Shown: in pieces, positions 43,211-53,168 of the stretch
Layout of the letters: each line of letters opens with the position of its first letter
How positions within the stretch are numbered: the first letter of the stretch is position 1
NCBI RefSeq assembly: GCF_002217795.2
Contig: NZ_AP018823.1
Location: forward strand, 1,364,001 to 1,428,000
Direction of reading: 5' to 3'
Length of the DNA: 64,000 nt
DNA from: Aquitalea magnusonii
Lineage (GTDB): Bacteria; Pseudomonadota; Gammaproteobacteria; Burkholderiales; Chromobacteriaceae
The notes under the pieces: model-generated
Told to the model about the DNA's origin: nothing
What the model saw: only the letters and a program-made list of their open reading frames with translations
Database searches by the model: none
Made by a program: the position numbers and the translations under genes

Positions 43211-43993
43211 CTAATAGGCCAGCGCATGGCTTATGCTGACGGGAAAGATTAAATTCAATCCTGAAGTTGACAGAATTTCACACTGCACCCCATATACTTG
43301 AGAGATATTGTCATTGTTTAATACCTCGGCAGTATTTCCCTCCGCAAAAACACCGCCATTGTGCAGTAAGATGGAGCGGTCTGCATATTGGCTTGCCAGA
43401 TTAAGATCGTGCAGAACCGCAATGGTGATGATGTTTTTCTCACGGGTGTAATTGGCAACAACCGAAAGCAGATGAATTTGGTTTGCGATGTCAAGAGCAG
43501 AGGTAGGCTCATCCAGAAGTAGGATTTCAGGCGCGCTGATCAACGCCAATGCCAGTGAAACCAACTGACGTTGCCCACCTGACATTTTCTCCGGATATTG
43601 ATGAGCCAGGTCTTCAATACCCAACATGGACAGCATGGCTATTGCCGATTGCAAACATTCATCCTGCACGCTCCAGCCTGCAAACCTGCCTTGCTGGGCC
43701 AGTAGCAGTAACTCGAATGTGGTTAGTTTTACATTATTGAAATGATCTGTCTGTCCTGCGTAACCAATATACTTGCTACGTGCAACCGGGTTGTGGCTTG
43801 TTATATCCTTGTTGTCTAATCGCAGCGTGCAGTTGCAGTTAATTAAGCCGGCAATTGATTTTATAATGGTCGATTTGCCCGCCCCGTTTCTGCCCAGAAT
43901 GGCAAGCGTCTCACCACGGTGTGCATTGAAATCCACCTGGTTCAGAATATTCAAGCTGCCAAATTTTACATTTAAGTTATTCACTGCAAGCAC
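43211..43993 (-). CDS. FecE-type ABC transporter ATPase (iron-siderophore)
   Basis: A 260-residue ATPase. GRNGAGKST is Walker A, MSGGQRQLVSLA the signature, and ILLLDEPTSALD Walker B; the protein matches BtuD/FecE-type ATPases of metal-chelate importers. It follows the FecCD permease by 2 bp. It powers uptake of ferric siderophore or a similar chelate. The operon is AT-richer than its surroundings. Confidence 0.92.
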   Translation of the reverse strand: MLAVNNLNVKFGSLNILNQVDFNAHRGETLAILGRNGAGKSTIIKSIAGLINCNCTLRLDNKDITSHNPVARSKYIGYAGQTDHFNNVKLTTFELLLLAQQGRFAGWSVQDECLQSAIAMLSMLGIEDLAHQYPEKMSGGQRQLVSLALALISAPEILLLDEPTSALDIANQIHLLSVVANYTREKNIITIAVLHDLNLASQYADRSILLHNGGVFAEGNTAEVLNNDNISQVYGVQCEILSTSGLNLIFPVSISHALAY

Positions 43994-43995
43994 AA

Positions 43996-45087
43996 TCAGA
44001 TTCCTCGTCTTTTATTGATGACTAGCCACAGGAAAAATGGAACACCAATTAATGATGTCACCATGCCGATGGGAAGTATCACGCCAGGGAAAATGACCTT
44101 GCTCAGTATGGATGCCATGGTCATCATCACTGATCCGGTGAGGGCAGTAATAATCAAGGCAAATCGCTGATCTTCACCAACTAATATTTTGGTTACATGG
44201 GGCGCAACCAGGCCAATAAATCCAACGATGCCAATGGTTGAGGTAATGCAGCCGGCGATCAGTGCTGAGAGCAGTAACAGTAGCATCCTGATTCTTTTTA
44301 CCGGAATGCCAAATGTAATTGCATTGTCACCAAAGGCGCGGAGTGCGGAAATCTTCCAGGAATGAAAAAATATTATAGGCAGGGATAAAAATACCACGGC
44401 GCAATTGATATACACTTTGGTCCAGTTTGTTTTTGCTAATGAGCCCATGCTCCAAAAAATCAAAGATTGCAACTGGTCGGCGTCGGCAATGTATTGCGTA
44501 ATACCAAGAAGCGAGCTGAAGATGAAATGAATTGCTATTCCAAGCATAACAATCATTTCAATACTGAAATCTCTTCTGGTGGCAAAAAACGCTATCATCA
44601 GCACCGTCATCAGTGAAAATGAAAATGCGTTAAGCATGATCACATATTCAATCGGTATTCCGATCAGGCCGATAATCGAGGTTTGAAATACAATAGCGAT
44701 CGCCGCACCAAATCCTGCTGCGGCAGAAATTCCTAGGGTGAATGGCTCCGCCAACTGGTTGGCAAGCGCAGTTTGCATAAGTGATCCGGATATGGCCAAG
44801 CCCAAACCGGCAACAACCGCTGTCAATGTTATGGGCATCCGGATTTCCCACAGCACAACTTGTATCGCAGGGCTCACCTGGGACGGGTGAATAAGCCCAT
44901 TGCATACTTGGCTTATGTCCAATGTACCTGAGCCAATGGCAATGTCGGCAACTGCGCAGACTAGTAAAAGTACAGCCAGCACAACAAATACGAGTATTTT
45001 TTTTCTGATGCTGGCTTGGTAGCGTTTATGTATTGCGCGCTCTGGTGCTTGACTTGTTTCTAGCGAAACACACACATTTGAATTCAT
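43996..45087 (-). CDS. FecCD-family ABC permease (iron-siderophore)
   Basis: A 363-residue permease with about ten membrane helices, typical of the BtuC/FecCD family: ISGSLMQTALANQLAEPFTLGISAAAGFGAAIAIVF and GFIGLVAPHVTKILVG carry its conserved loops. It forms the inner-membrane channel with the FecE-type ATPase. Only one permease gene is seen, so it probably works as a homodimer, as BtuC does. It is separated from the binding protein by 139 bp containing a hairpin. Confidence 0.92.
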   Translation of the reverse strand: MNSNVCVSLETSQAPERAIHKRYQASIRKKILVFVVLAVLLLVCAVADIAIGSGTLDISQVCNGLIHPSQVSPAIQVVLWEIRMPITLTAVVAGLGLAISGSLMQTALANQLAEPFTLGISAAAGFGAAIAIVFQTSIIGLIGIPIEYVIMLNAFSFSLMTVLMIAFFATRRDFSIEMIVMLGIAIHFIFSSLLGITQYIADADQLQSLIFWSMGSLAKTNWTKVYINCAVVFLSLPIIFFHSWKISALRAFGDNAITFGIPVKRIRMLLLLLSALIAGCITSTIGIVGFIGLVAPHVTKILVGEDQRFALIITALTGSVMMTMASILSKVIFPGVILPIGMVTSLIGVPFFLWLVINKRRGI

Positions 45088-45188
45088 CTTGTCTCAAAAT
45101 TGTTCATGCCATGCAAGAATTGCAATATATGCAGTGAATATGCATGAGAATATATTGCACGCTTGACATGGCATCCGGGTAGGTGAGT

Positions 45189-45218
45189 GGCCTGTATTGT
45201 TTGCTAATCATACAGGCC
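45189..45218 (-). other. Intercistronic hairpin after the iron-binding-protein gene
   Basis: GGCCTGTAT at 45189-45197 and ATACAGGCC at 45210-45218 form an exact 9-bp stem, 8 bp downstream of the binding-protein stop. It lacks a T tract, so it is more like an mRNA-stabilising or partial stop structure that gives the binding protein more mRNA than the permease. Confidence 0.6.
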
Positions 45219-45226
45219 GGAATGAT

Positions 45227-46366
45227 TTAATGCTTGCCGGCTGGCATTTTAGACCCGGTGATAATCGGTAAGTCAGGAATTTGTGTGAATCTGGCAATGA
45301 TTTCGCTGTATGTTTTTTCCGGATTTAGCGTGGTAAATGATTCTGGGTAAAAGTCCTTGGCAAGATATTCAAGCGCAACAATATTGTACGGATGGTTGTA
45401 AAATTGATGGTAGATTCCGTATATTTTATCTTTTTTAAATGCATTCAAAGATGAAAAACCAGTACGGTTGAGCAGGTTTGAAAATGCAGTATCAATCTTT
45501 TTCTCGTTGGCACCATAGCCATAGGGTATGGAAGCAGACCCCTTGCTAGTCCATTGCGAACTTGTCATCACATAGATGTCAGGTTGTATGGCAAGTAACT
45601 TCTCGACCGAGACCGTGCCAGTGGCACCTGGTAATAGCTTGCTGCCAACATTAACGCCGCCTGCTGCTTCTACCAGCTTTCCCCATCCCTTATTGCCATG
45701 TGTAAAACAACAAGAATCCAGACCTGCTTTTCCGGCGAGTGCCTCAACAAATACCGATGGATGATTTTTTTGTTTTCTGATTGTTTTTTCCAGGCTTTCC
45801 AGGTGTGTATTGTAGAAGTTGATATACTGCGCAGACTCTTCTTCCCGGTTTAATATCTTGCCGAGCAATGCAATGCTTTTGATTGAGTTTTTAACAGGTT
45901 CAACTTCGGTATCGACAAATACAATGGGAATATTCAGACGGGAAAGTTTGTCAAAAACACCTGATTGCTGCAGGACGGTTTTTGATCGTAACTGAGCGAT
46001 AAGCAGGTCCGGCATTTTTGCTATAAGCTCTTCCAGATTTACCTGACCATCATCGTTGAAGTTCATGTCTGGTATATCATTGCCAACTGGCCATTTTTTT
46101 ACAATGGTGGCCCAGGAGGAGGGGTCGTTTTTCTTGAGGATATTATTCCACAGGACAATGCGTTTGAATGGATTGTCCCTATCTAGCAGTGCAAATGCAA
46201 GAATATCCCTGCCGTCTTGTATAACAATCTTGGTAGGCTCGTGCTTGAGCGTTACGCTTCTATCTGCCGCATCCAGAACAGTCAGTGGGAATTTGGATGC
46301 AAAAATTGATGAAGATAGCAATAATGTCGCGCAGGCGAAAATTACTTTTCTTACATTTAAAGTCAC
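45227..46366 (-). CDS. Iron-siderophore-type ABC substrate-binding protein
   Basis: A 379-residue periplasmic binding protein of the FhuD/BtuF-like class III fold. A signal peptide (MTLNVRKVIFACATLLLSSSIFASK) is followed by two lobes joined by a long helix; KMPDLLIAQLRSKT, AAGGVNVGSKLLPG and LLAIQPDIYVMT are typical. A Fur box lies upstream. No TonB-dependent receptor, esterase or siderophore synthesis gene is in the window, so the ligand cannot be assigned. Confidence 0.9.
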   Translation of the reverse strand: MTLNVRKVIFACATLLLSSSIFASKFPLTVLDAADRSVTLKHEPTKIVIQDGRDILAFALLDRDNPFKRIVLWNNILKKNDPSSWATIVKKWPVGNDIPDMNFNDDGQVNLEELIAKMPDLLIAQLRSKTVLQQSGVFDKLSRLNIPIVFVDTEVEPVKNSIKSIALLGKILNREEESAQYINFYNTHLESLEKTIRKQKNHPSVFVEALAGKAGLDSCCFTHGNKGWGKLVEAAGGVNVGSKLLPGATGTVSVEKLLAIQPDIYVMTSSQWTSKGSASIPYGYGANEKKIDTAFSNLLNRTGFSSLNAFKKDKIYGIYHQFYNHPYNIVALEYLAKDFYPESFTTLNPEKTYSEIIARFTQIPDLPIITGSKMPAGKH

Positions 46367-46475
46367 GGTGTCACCTTGATACCCACCATACTGTGCAATA
46401 TGGTGATTGGGTAAATGTATATTGAGTCAAACATCCGCCTTTACCGTGGATGCCCCTTGAATGGGACATATTCTA

Positions 46476-46494
46476 GATAATAATAGTTATCATT
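46476..46494. promoter_or_regulatory. Fur box upstream of the iron ABC operon
   Basis: GATAATAATAGTTATCATT agrees closely with the Fur consensus GATAATGATAATCATTATC. It lies about 110 bp upstream of the binding-protein start, consistent with iron repression. Confidence 0.75.
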
Positions 46495-46510
46495 CCAAAT
46501 TAGAATTTGG
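46495..46510. promoter_or_regulatory. Palindrome adjoining the Fur box (CCAAAT-TAGA-ATTTGG)
   Basis: Six-bp arms and 4-bp spacer, starting exactly where the Fur box ends. It could be a second regulator site of the iron operon or a chance AT-rich dyad. Confidence 0.35.
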
Positions 46511-47262
46511 TATGAATTCATCAGGAATTGTAATGGATGTCAAAGCGTGAAAATGACATTGGATTATTCGGCAGGGCTTTGTATCTTGCGAAATAACGAT
46601 GTGAAACGCCACGGCTGCTCCAGAGGCTTCAGCCCTGGCAAAGATGGCTGCACAGGCTTTACGGCGCGAGCGCATATCCCTGTGTTGGGCATGGCCCGCG
46701 CCCCTGTGCTGCCAGGGCGCGTGCTTTGCCGCAGCACGCCTTGATCCCCCCAGCTCTGTGCCGTGTGCCATGGCTATCCAGGCGTGCTCGCCACTGGGCT
46801 GTGCCGACCCCGGCCTGAGTTAGCACTGGGCGACGCATGGGCCGGGATGAGGGCATGTCCGGTCCACACTCTTTGGCAAAGAGTGTGGTGTTTGGCGTGG
46901 TTAACAAAATAGCGCAGCATCCCTGGCGCCAGTTGCACCGCCGCAGACAGTACAAGCAGTGCGGTAGGGTGGCGCTAGGCCACGACAGGGTTTTTATTGA
47001 CGGCGCTTCGGCTGCCGCGCTCCTTGGCCGTGGGTTTTCCTGCTGCCTTCGAGCAAAAGATTTGGGCTGGCTGTGCGGTAGGTGCGGCTGGCTGGTGCGC
47101 TGATATAAGAGCTGCGCTGGGTAAGCTGTTGGATGCTGCTGCGGTCTTGAACGCTTTGTGCAAGGTGGCTGGCAGAGAGCAGCTTCTGATACCACTGGTG
47201 GCAGAGTGTCGAGTAGTCTGGGCAAAGTGGGGCGGTGCAAGCAATACATATCGCCAGCACTG
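46511..47262. other. Long GC-rich intergenic region with a strong hairpin and no supported gene
   Basis: About 750 bp between the iron operon promoter and the second chemoreceptor terminator. Frames on both strands are Arg-, Pro- and Ser-rich and have no ribosome site or known domain. An exact 12-bp stem (CCACACTCTTTG at 46864-46875 and its reverse complement at 46877-46888) is the only clear structure. It may be decayed coding or mobile DNA. Confidence 0.5.
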
Positions 47263-47298
47263 AAAAAATGCCTTCGCTAGCGTGTAGAGAAGGCATTT
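47263..47298 (-). terminator. Rho-independent terminator of the second chemoreceptor gene
   Basis: AAATGCCTTC at 47266-47275 pairs with GAAGGCATTT at 47289-47298; on the minus strand a run of six Ts follows. It lies 53 bp after the chemoreceptor stop. Confidence 0.85.
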
Positions 47299-47350
47299 GT
47301 GAAATTAACGAATACACCAGCCAATAAAGTCTGTGCGGTCGCAAAAAAAC

Positions 47351-48967
47351 TTATGTTTTGTACACGCTGGACGACTTAAGCAGTACATCACTGGTTTCTT
47401 TCATTTTCGTGGCGAGCTGCAAGCCTTTTTGTGCTTCTGCATTGGATTCTTCTGCCATTTGAGCAATGTGTTCGATATTTTGTGCAATTTGATTGCTGGC
47501 AGCGCTTTGCTCCTGAATGGCTGCTGCGATATCACTCACCATTGACATTGATTGATGTGACTCATGGCTGATCTTTTCCATTGCAGTTGATGCATTACCT
47601 GCCATTTCCACGCCACTGAGAACCTGTAAACGTGTTTCGTCCATGGAAACAATACTGGCTTGCGAGGTTCTTTCAATGTCTTTTGTCAGCCCATCAATCT
47701 CGCTAGTAAGGTGAGCGGTACGTTCAGCCAGTTTACGCACTTCGTCGGCCACTACGGCAAAACCACGTCCTTGTTCCCCGGCCCGTGCCGCCTCAATGGC
47801 TGCATTCAGTGCCAGTAAATTGGTTTGATCTGCTATATCCTTGATCAGGCCAACTGTTGTGGTAATTGTATTGGTGCTGCGTGCCAGATCTTGCAAGGCC
47901 AGACTTGTTTTCTGTGTGGTGTCCGCGATTGCTTGAATACTATCTACGGTCTTTTCGATGATCATGCTGCCGTTTTCTGCTTCGGCATAAGCATTCTTCC
48001 CTGTTTCCCTCAGTGTTGATGTCTGGTTGCTGATGTGGTTAATGCTGACAGTTAACTGCTCGATGGCTGCCGCTATGCTTGATGCGTAACTGCTTTGCTG
48101 GCTGGCCATCGCTGATGCATTGCCGGCGGCGGCTGCAAGATTGCTGGAAAGACCCGCCAGTTCACCACCTTGATACGAAACGGTATGGATGCTGTCTTTA
48201 AGGCGCTGTATTAATGCATTAAACCTTGAAATTGTTTTGGCAACTTCATCATTGCTATTGATTTCAGGAATTTTTTGGGTGAGATCAAGTTTCTCTTCAA
48301 TATGCAGCATGCCATCAGTCAGTTGATTCAATGGTTTTGTGATTGATCTGCTAATCAGCAGCCCAGTGATAATCAACGATAGAATGCTGATGACTGCAAG
48401 TGCTATTGATATTATCTGGCTGGTGGTATTTTCACTTTTGCTGTTATCTATTTGTGCCTGGATTTGTATTTTTTGATATTTGATATGCTCTAGCAGCGAT
48501 TCTCTTAATTTTTCTCCGGTCTCTTTTAGCGGAATGCCGATGCTTGTGACTGCCTGGTAGTCTCCGCTGTCAAATTTTGCCATCTGTTTTAATGCGATAT
48601 CATGGTATTCGGTAGCATACTTTGACTCATTTTCCCAATACTTCTGATCTTTATCATCGCCATTGATAAGCGGCTTGAATTCTGATAGTGCTCGCTGCAA
48701 ATCAGAATATGCATCTTCAAATTGGCTTTTATTGGCGATATGTCCTGTTTCGTATTTGCTAAGACGATAATCACTGGTTGCCTTTCGCATTTTCCACATT
48801 GCAGCTCTGGCATCTGCCAATATGATGGTGCTAGGGTAGCCATCTTCTACGAAGCTACGCTGAATGGCTTCGGCTCGCTTCATGTCGGAAAAATTAAATC
48901 CAAGAACAATCAAAAGAACTAAGATCGGGATGAGAATCAGTATTAATAGTTTTCTTGAAATAGTCAT
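47351..48967 (-). CDS. Methyl-accepting chemotaxis protein (second receptor)
   Basis: A 538-residue chemoreceptor. Membrane helix 1 ([18 protein letters not shown]) is followed by a helical periplasmic domain (30-185), membrane helix 2 ([21 protein letters not shown]), HAMP, and the signalling hairpin with [37 protein letters not shown]. It shares the tip with the receptor at 7675 but has an unrelated sensor domain, so it senses another cue. No C-terminal pentapeptide. The sensor region is AT-rich. Its ligand is unknown. Confidence 0.93.
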   Translation of the reverse strand: MTISRKLLILILIPILVLLIVLGFNFSDMKRAEAIQRSFVEDGYPSTIILADARAAMWKMRKATSDYRLSKYETGHIANKSQFEDAYSDLQRALSEFKPLINGDDKDQKYWENESKYATEYHDIALKQMAKFDSGDYQAVTSIGIPLKETGEKLRESLLEHIKYQKIQIQAQIDNSKSENTTSQIISIALAVISILSLIITGLLISRSITKPLNQLTDGMLHIEEKLDLTQKIPEINSNDEVAKTISRFNALIQRLKDSIHTVSYQGGELAGLSSNLAAAAGNASAMASQQSSYASSIAAAIEQLTVSINHISNQTSTLRETGKNAYAEAENGSMIIEKTVDSIQAIADTTQKTSLALQDLARSTNTITTTVGLIKDIADQTNLLALNAAIEAARAGEQGRGFAVVADEVRKLAERTAHLTSEIDGLTKDIERTSQASIVSMDETRLQVLSGVEMAGNASTAMEKISHESHQSMSMVSDIAAAIQEQSAASNQIAQNIEHIAQMAEESNAEAQKGLQLATKMKETSDVLLKSSSVYKT

Positions 48968-50248
48968 GCATTACTCCCTGATTTTGTTGATGTTGCTTAT
49001 GGTTGATGCGCAAGCACTTGTAAGTTTGAAGCAATTGACATGGTAATTATCTCTGTTTGCATCAATCCCTGGTTTGGTAATTTATTATGAGATTTTTGCT
49101 TATATTCATGCTCGACGTAACGTTTTGTGAGTATGGATAGGCGTGAGGTAAGTTTAAATGTCTCCAGCGGGTGTGTTTGTTATGCTAGTTATCGCTAAGA
49201 TGGGGTGGGGCAGCTTATTTGAGAGTGCGCATGGATTTGGACGAGTCCCGTATTGAAATGAATGGCCAGTGCTGCGGCCAGGTATGTTGACTGCGAAGGT
49301 ATACCGATGAATGCCGTATCGATCATAGGAATGATGGCTATCGTATCAACCATTCTGCTGGAATTGGCAGGGTGCTTGCGTGATAGTCTGGCAGTGCTTG
49401 CTGATGTTTCGGCACGCATTACTAAATGTCATCGATAGGAAATGAGAACCAATGATTTTCGCTGTGGATGCCTGTTTGGGCTTGTTCTTATGCATGCTTT
49501 TTTATATCGGATTCTATGGTCAATATAGTGTTCCAACTCACTGCCATTGTCGCTAATGAGTGATTTATGCTTCTTGCGATGGATAGGGCATTACCCATCG
49601 TAATATATGCGTTTGTATATTGAGCGCTTGATCCCCCCTTGGCTGGCGCTGCTTATGGTAATAGCGCTTGATGTAAATCATGGTAAATGCCGTTGACATT
49701 TTCGGCAAGCAATGTCTTGCGCATATGATTCCAGCGTAACTGCGGATTGGTAGTCCAAATGGTTATGATTATTTTATTAATTGTCAAATATAAATATGTG
49801 ATATGAGAAATAAAAAAATCATATATTACATTGGCATTATGTGCTGTGCTTGATATCAGCCTTTATATTGCATCCAATTCCGGGGCATTGTTCAATTTCG
49901 CCATGATGGTCTTGCACACATCAGGGCTGGTCTTGGTCTGGTGGCATGGCGGTACGCACATGGGCTGTCCCGCTGGCCATGCCCACTCAGCGACGGTGGA
50001 TACACCCCGCTAATCGGCTGACTAGAGCCTGCGCCTTTGGGCTAGGGCAGGCTGAGGCAGCTAGTGCAAGAAGGAGGGGGAGAGGCTGTGCGGCAAGGCG
50101 ATTTAGCGCGGCAGCAGCGGCGGTGCGCCAGCAGGAAGTGGATGGGCTGGCGGCACCGCTGGGGGGCGGGCGTTTGCCTCTGGCACGGCAAGGTGGGGAG
50201 AGGAAGTGCCGGCGTGGCATCTTTAGCGATGGTGCCAGGATGGCCGTA
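48968..50248. other. 1.3-kb region without recognisable genes, AT-rich then GC-rich
   Basis: From 48968 to about 49900 the DNA is AT-rich with short frames. From about 49950 to 50248 it is GC-rich with no plausible coding start. One small frame at 49307-49438 is listed separately. No tRNA, integrase, transposase fragment or convincing hairpin was found. It may be a remnant of acquired DNA. Confidence 0.5.
49307..49438 (+). CDS. Possible 43-residue hydrophobic small protein
   Basis: An in-frame ATG preceded by GAAGG encodes MNAVSIIGMMAIVSTILLE followed by LAGCLRDSLAVLADVSARITKCHR. The first half could form one membrane helix. No homologue is recognised and the surrounding region is otherwise empty, so this may be chance. 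Confidence 0.2.
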   Translation: MNAVSIIGMMAIVSTILLELAGCLRDSLAVLADVSARITKCHR

Positions 50249-50746
50249 TCAAAGACTGAGCATGACCTTGTGCTGTAGTTGTATTTCGTCACAGTTGGGG
50301 CCACTGCCCATCCGGTCCAGCACCAGAAAATCGCAGGCTTGGTGCAAGGCCAGCAAGGGGTGGTGCCACACCCCTGCCGCATAGTTGACCCCTTGCTGCG
50401 GGCTGGCAAGAAAGGCGCGCAGTGTGTCCACTCCGGGTGGCGGGCCGGGCGGGGCCACCACCACCAGATAAGGCTGTCCGGAGAGCGGCATGAACGCCTG
50501 GCTGCCTTTGGGGTGGCGTTCCAGCATGCTCACCGCAAAGGGTAGCTGACGTGGCTGGCCGCGAAAAATGCTGACCATCATGCGCCCGTCGGGGCCGGCG
50601 TCCAGCCGGGCCAGGTCATGAAAGCGCAGGGTATTGCCGCCATTGATGGCAAAGTGCTGCGCCGTCGGGCTGGCTTCTATCACCTCACCAAAAGGCTGGA
50701 AGGCGGCCGCAGTCAGCGCTTCGATGCGCAGGAGGGGCGTGCTCAT
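50249..50746 (-). CDS. allA: Ureidoglycolate lyase
   Basis: A 165-residue cupin-fold enzyme that splits ureidoglycolate into glyoxylate and urea. Matching segments are LTAAAFQPFGEVIE, FHDLARLDAG, SIFRGQPRQLPFAVSMLERHPKGSQAFMPLSGQPYLVVVAPPG and NYAAGVWHHPLLAL, where the His residues bind metal. It overlaps the allantoicase stop by 4 bp and is the last gene of the ureide operon; its urea product feeds the divergent urt/ure genes. Confidence 0.95.
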   Translation of the reverse strand: MSTPLLRIEALTAAAFQPFGEVIEASPTAQHFAINGGNTLRFHDLARLDAGPDGRMMVSIFRGQPRQLPFAVSMLERHPKGSQAFMPLSGQPYLVVVAPPGPPPGVDTLRAFLASPQQGVNYAAGVWHHPLLALHQACDFLVLDRMGSGPNCDEIQLQHKVMLSL

Positions 50747-51771
50747 CGCGCCACCTGGCCGAACAGGCGCAAGCGCGAAATACCGCCGTCCGGGTGGATA
50801 TTCAGCCTGACATGGCTGACCGGCCCCAACTTGGCCACGCTATCGGCAAAAGTGTGGATGGCATCCATGCTGAGCGGGGTTTCCGGCAGCAGCACCGGCC
50901 AGAACTGGCTTTCGGCAATCAGCGCGGCCGGCATGCTGCTGAGGGCCGTGGCGGCCTGCAGCGAACAGCGATCGGCAAAATTGCCCTTGAAATGGGCGGT
51001 GTCCACTTCGATGCGCTCGATGATGCCAGGCACGCCCAGTGCCAGAATGCACCAGTCGTGGCCCGGTTCGCGCCGCCGCCGGGTTTCCCAGCCTTCCCCC
51101 ATATTGCTGCCGCGTCCTGGTAACAGCAGGTTGGAAGGATGGCCGAAGTGGGCATCGTTCCAGGTAATCGGGCGGCCGCCGTTTTCCATTGCCACCAGGT
51201 CAATCGGCTCTGCCACCGCTTGTAGTGCGGATGCGGTATCCGGCTGGCCATACACGCGCAGGCGGGCAATGCCGCCATCCGGGTAAATGCGCAGGCGCAA
51301 GTGGCTCCAGACACCGTCATTGCTGATTTGCAGCAGGTGATGCTGGTTGCCGCCCAGTGCGCAGGACGGGAGGATTTCCTGCCACACGGCTTGCTCCAGC
51401 GCCTGCAGGCTGTCGTCGGCGCAGTGGGTGGCTTCTATCGAGATGGCTGGCGCGTAGTTGCCGGTGAAATGGCTGGTGTCGATATCAAAACCGGCAATCC
51501 GCCCCGGCCTGGCCAGGCGGATGATGCTCCAGTCGTGACCGTGATGGCGCTTGCGGCGGGTTTCCCAGCCATCCATCCACTTGCCGTTTTCGTCGTATTT
51601 GCCGGGTACGAAAATGGCGGCTTCCGGCTTGAGCATGCGTGCCAGCGGGGCAAAGAATTCATCACTGGCATACAGGCCGCGGGCGCCAATGCGCGGGTCG
51701 GCCAGATTGATGGCCTGGCTGGCCCAGTCCGGCAGCACGGCCGGGGAGGCAGTCAAAACAGGGTGGTTCAT
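50743..51771 (-). CDS. alc: Allantoicase
   Basis: A 342-residue enzyme made of two tandem allantoicase jelly-roll repeats (about 20-170 and 185-338), each with an MGxGWETRRRR/HHGHDWxIxxL-like segment and NxHPDGGIxRLRLxG. It hydrolyses allantoate to ureidoglycolate plus urea. It sits between the transporter ATPase (28 bp) and allA (overlap). No allantoinase is in the window, so allantoate itself may be the imported compound, or allantoinase lies elsewhere. Confidence 0.95.
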   Translation of the reverse strand: MNHPVLTASPAVLPDWASQAINLADPRIGARGLYASDEFFAPLARMLKPEAAIFVPGKYDENGKWMDGWETRRKRHHGHDWSIIRLARPGRIAGFDIDTSHFTGNYAPAISIEATHCADDSLQALEQAVWQEILPSCALGGNQHHLLQISNDGVWSHLRLRIYPDGGIARLRVYGQPDTASALQAVAEPIDLVAMENGGRPITWNDAHFGHPSNLLLPGRGSNMGEGWETRRRREPGHDWCILALGVPGIIERIEVDTAHFKGNFADRCSLQAATALSSMPAALIAESQFWPVLLPETPLSMDAIHTFADSVAKLGPVSHVRLNIHPDGGISRLRLFGQVAR

Positions 51772-51799
51772 GGTGTTTCCTTGGCTGGATAGGGTAGTG

Positions 51800-52531
51800 T
51801 CACATCACGGCGCTGACGAAGTTTTGCAGCTCCGGGGTTTGCGGCCGGGAGAACAAATCGGCCGGGTGGCCTGCTTCGTGAATCTTGCCCTGATGCATGA
51901 ACACCACGTGGTTGCTGACATCGCGGGCAAAGCGCATTTCATGGGTGACCATGATCAGCGTCATGCCTTCCTGCGCCAGTTGCCGCACCACGGCCAGCAC
52001 TTCGTTGACCAGTTCCGGGTCCAGTGCCGAGGTGATTTCGTCGCACAGCAGCACCTGGGGTTTCATCGCCAGCGCCCGGGCAATGGCCACGCGCTGTTGC
52101 TGGCCACCGGAGAGCTGGTCCGGCCAGGCGTCAAACTTGTCGGCCAGGCCCACCTTGCTCAGCAGGGCGTGGGCCTCTTCGCGCAGGACATGGGGCGATT
52201 CGCCCTTGACCACGCGCGGCGACATCATGATGTTTTCGCCCACGGTGAGATGCGGAAACAGATTGAACTGCTGGAACACCATGCCCACTTGCAGACGCAA
52301 TTGCTGCAAGGCCTTGGCATCGCGGCTGCCAATGGTCTGGCCGGCCAGGGAGATGCTGCCCTGGTCAAAGCTTTCCAGGCCGTTGATGGTGCGTAGCAAG
52401 GTGCTCTTGCCCGAGCCGCTGCGGCCGATGAGGGTGACCACATCGCCTTGCCTTACCGTCAGGTCCACGCCTTTCAGTACATGGTTGGGGCCGTAATGCT
52501 TGTGCAGGCCGGTAATGTTAACGAGCGACAT
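51800..52531 (-). CDS. Polar-amino-acid-type ABC transporter ATPase (ureide operon)
   Basis: A 243-residue ATPase of the GlnQ/HisP family. GRSGSGKST is Walker [16 protein letters not shown] the signature and [14 protein letters not shown]alker B (the usual DEPTSALD has Ile for Pro). It overlaps the upstream permease by 14 bp and is followed by allantoicase. It likely energises uptake of allantoate or a related ureide, an inference from the operon. Confidence 0.92.
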   Translation of the reverse strand: MSLVNITGLHKHYGPNHVLKGVDLTVRQGDVVTLIGRSGSGKSTLLRTINGLESFDQGSISLAGQTIGSRDAKALQQLRLQVGMVFQQFNLFPHLTVGENIMMSPRVVKGESPHVLREEAHALLSKVGLADKFDAWPDQLSGGQQQRVAIARALAMKPQVLLCDEITSALDPELVNEVLAVVRQLAQEGMTLIMVTHEMRFARDVSNHVVFMHQGKIHEAGHPADLFSRPQTPELQNFVSAVM

Positions 52532-53168
52532 GGAGTGTCCTTTCCAGGTGACGCGAATACAGCGAAAGCGGGTAGCACAGCAGGAAGTAGCCTGCGGCCA
52601 CCAGTCCGTAAATCAGGAAGGGTTCAAAGGTGGCATTGGCCAGCATGCCGCCGGTTTTGGTGAGTTCGACAAAGCCGATGATGGAGGCAACGGAAGTGCC
52701 CTTCACCACCTGCACCAGGAAACCCACGGTGGGCGCAATGGCCATGCGCAGCGCTTGCGGCAGGATGACATGGCGCATTTGCTGGTAGCGGTTGAGCGCC
52801 AGCGCGGCCGACCCTTCCCATTGGGCGTTGGGAATGGCATTGACGCAGCCGCGCCAGATTTCGGCCAGGTAGGCGCTGGTGTACAGGGTGAGCCCCAGTG
52901 CCGCAGCCAGCCAGGGCGGAATTTCCACCCCGCCCAGCGACAGGCCGAAAAACACGATGAACAGCTGCATCAACAGCGGCGTGCCCTGGAATACCTCGAT
53001 AAAGGTTTTGGCCAGCCACACCAGTGCCGGACGATGCGCCAGGCGTAATGCCAGAATGATCAGCCCGCCTAAGCTGCCCAGCACGAAAGCCGTCAGCGAC
53101 AGGATGGCCGTCCACTGCAGGCCATGGAGCAGGGCCAGCAGGATGTCGCCCAGAGTGAAATCGTTCAT
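52518..53168 (-). CDS. Polar-amino-acid-type ABC permease 2
   Basis: A 216-residue HisM/GlnP-type permease with about five membrane helices and the cytoplasmic EAA-like loop AALALNRYQQMRHVILPQALRMAIAPTVGFLVQ. It overlaps its partner permease by 4 bp, and the two form the heterodimeric channel. Confidence 0.92.
   Translation of the reverse strand: MNDFTLGDILLALLHGLQWTAILSLTAFVLGSLGGLIILALRLAHRPALVWLAKTFIEVFQGTPLLMQLFIVFFGLSLGGVEIPPWLAAALGLTLYTSAYLAEIWRGCVNAIPNAQWEGSAALALNRYQQMRHVILPQALRMAIAPTVGFLVQVVKGTSVASIIGFVELTKTGGMLANATFEPFLIYGLVAAGYFLLCYPLSLYSRHLERTLHVAR

Noticed and set aside
43211..46366. Vitamin B12 importer (BtuFCD) assignment for the iron-type ABC operon
   Set aside because: Same superfamily, but the Fur box and lack of a B12 riboswitch upstream favour an iron chelate.
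46659..47249. 196-codon minus-strand frame in the 46.5-47.3 kb gap
   Set aside because: Arg/Pro/Cys-rich, no ribosome site, no domain, and it crosses the strong hairpin at 46864. Treated as non-coding.
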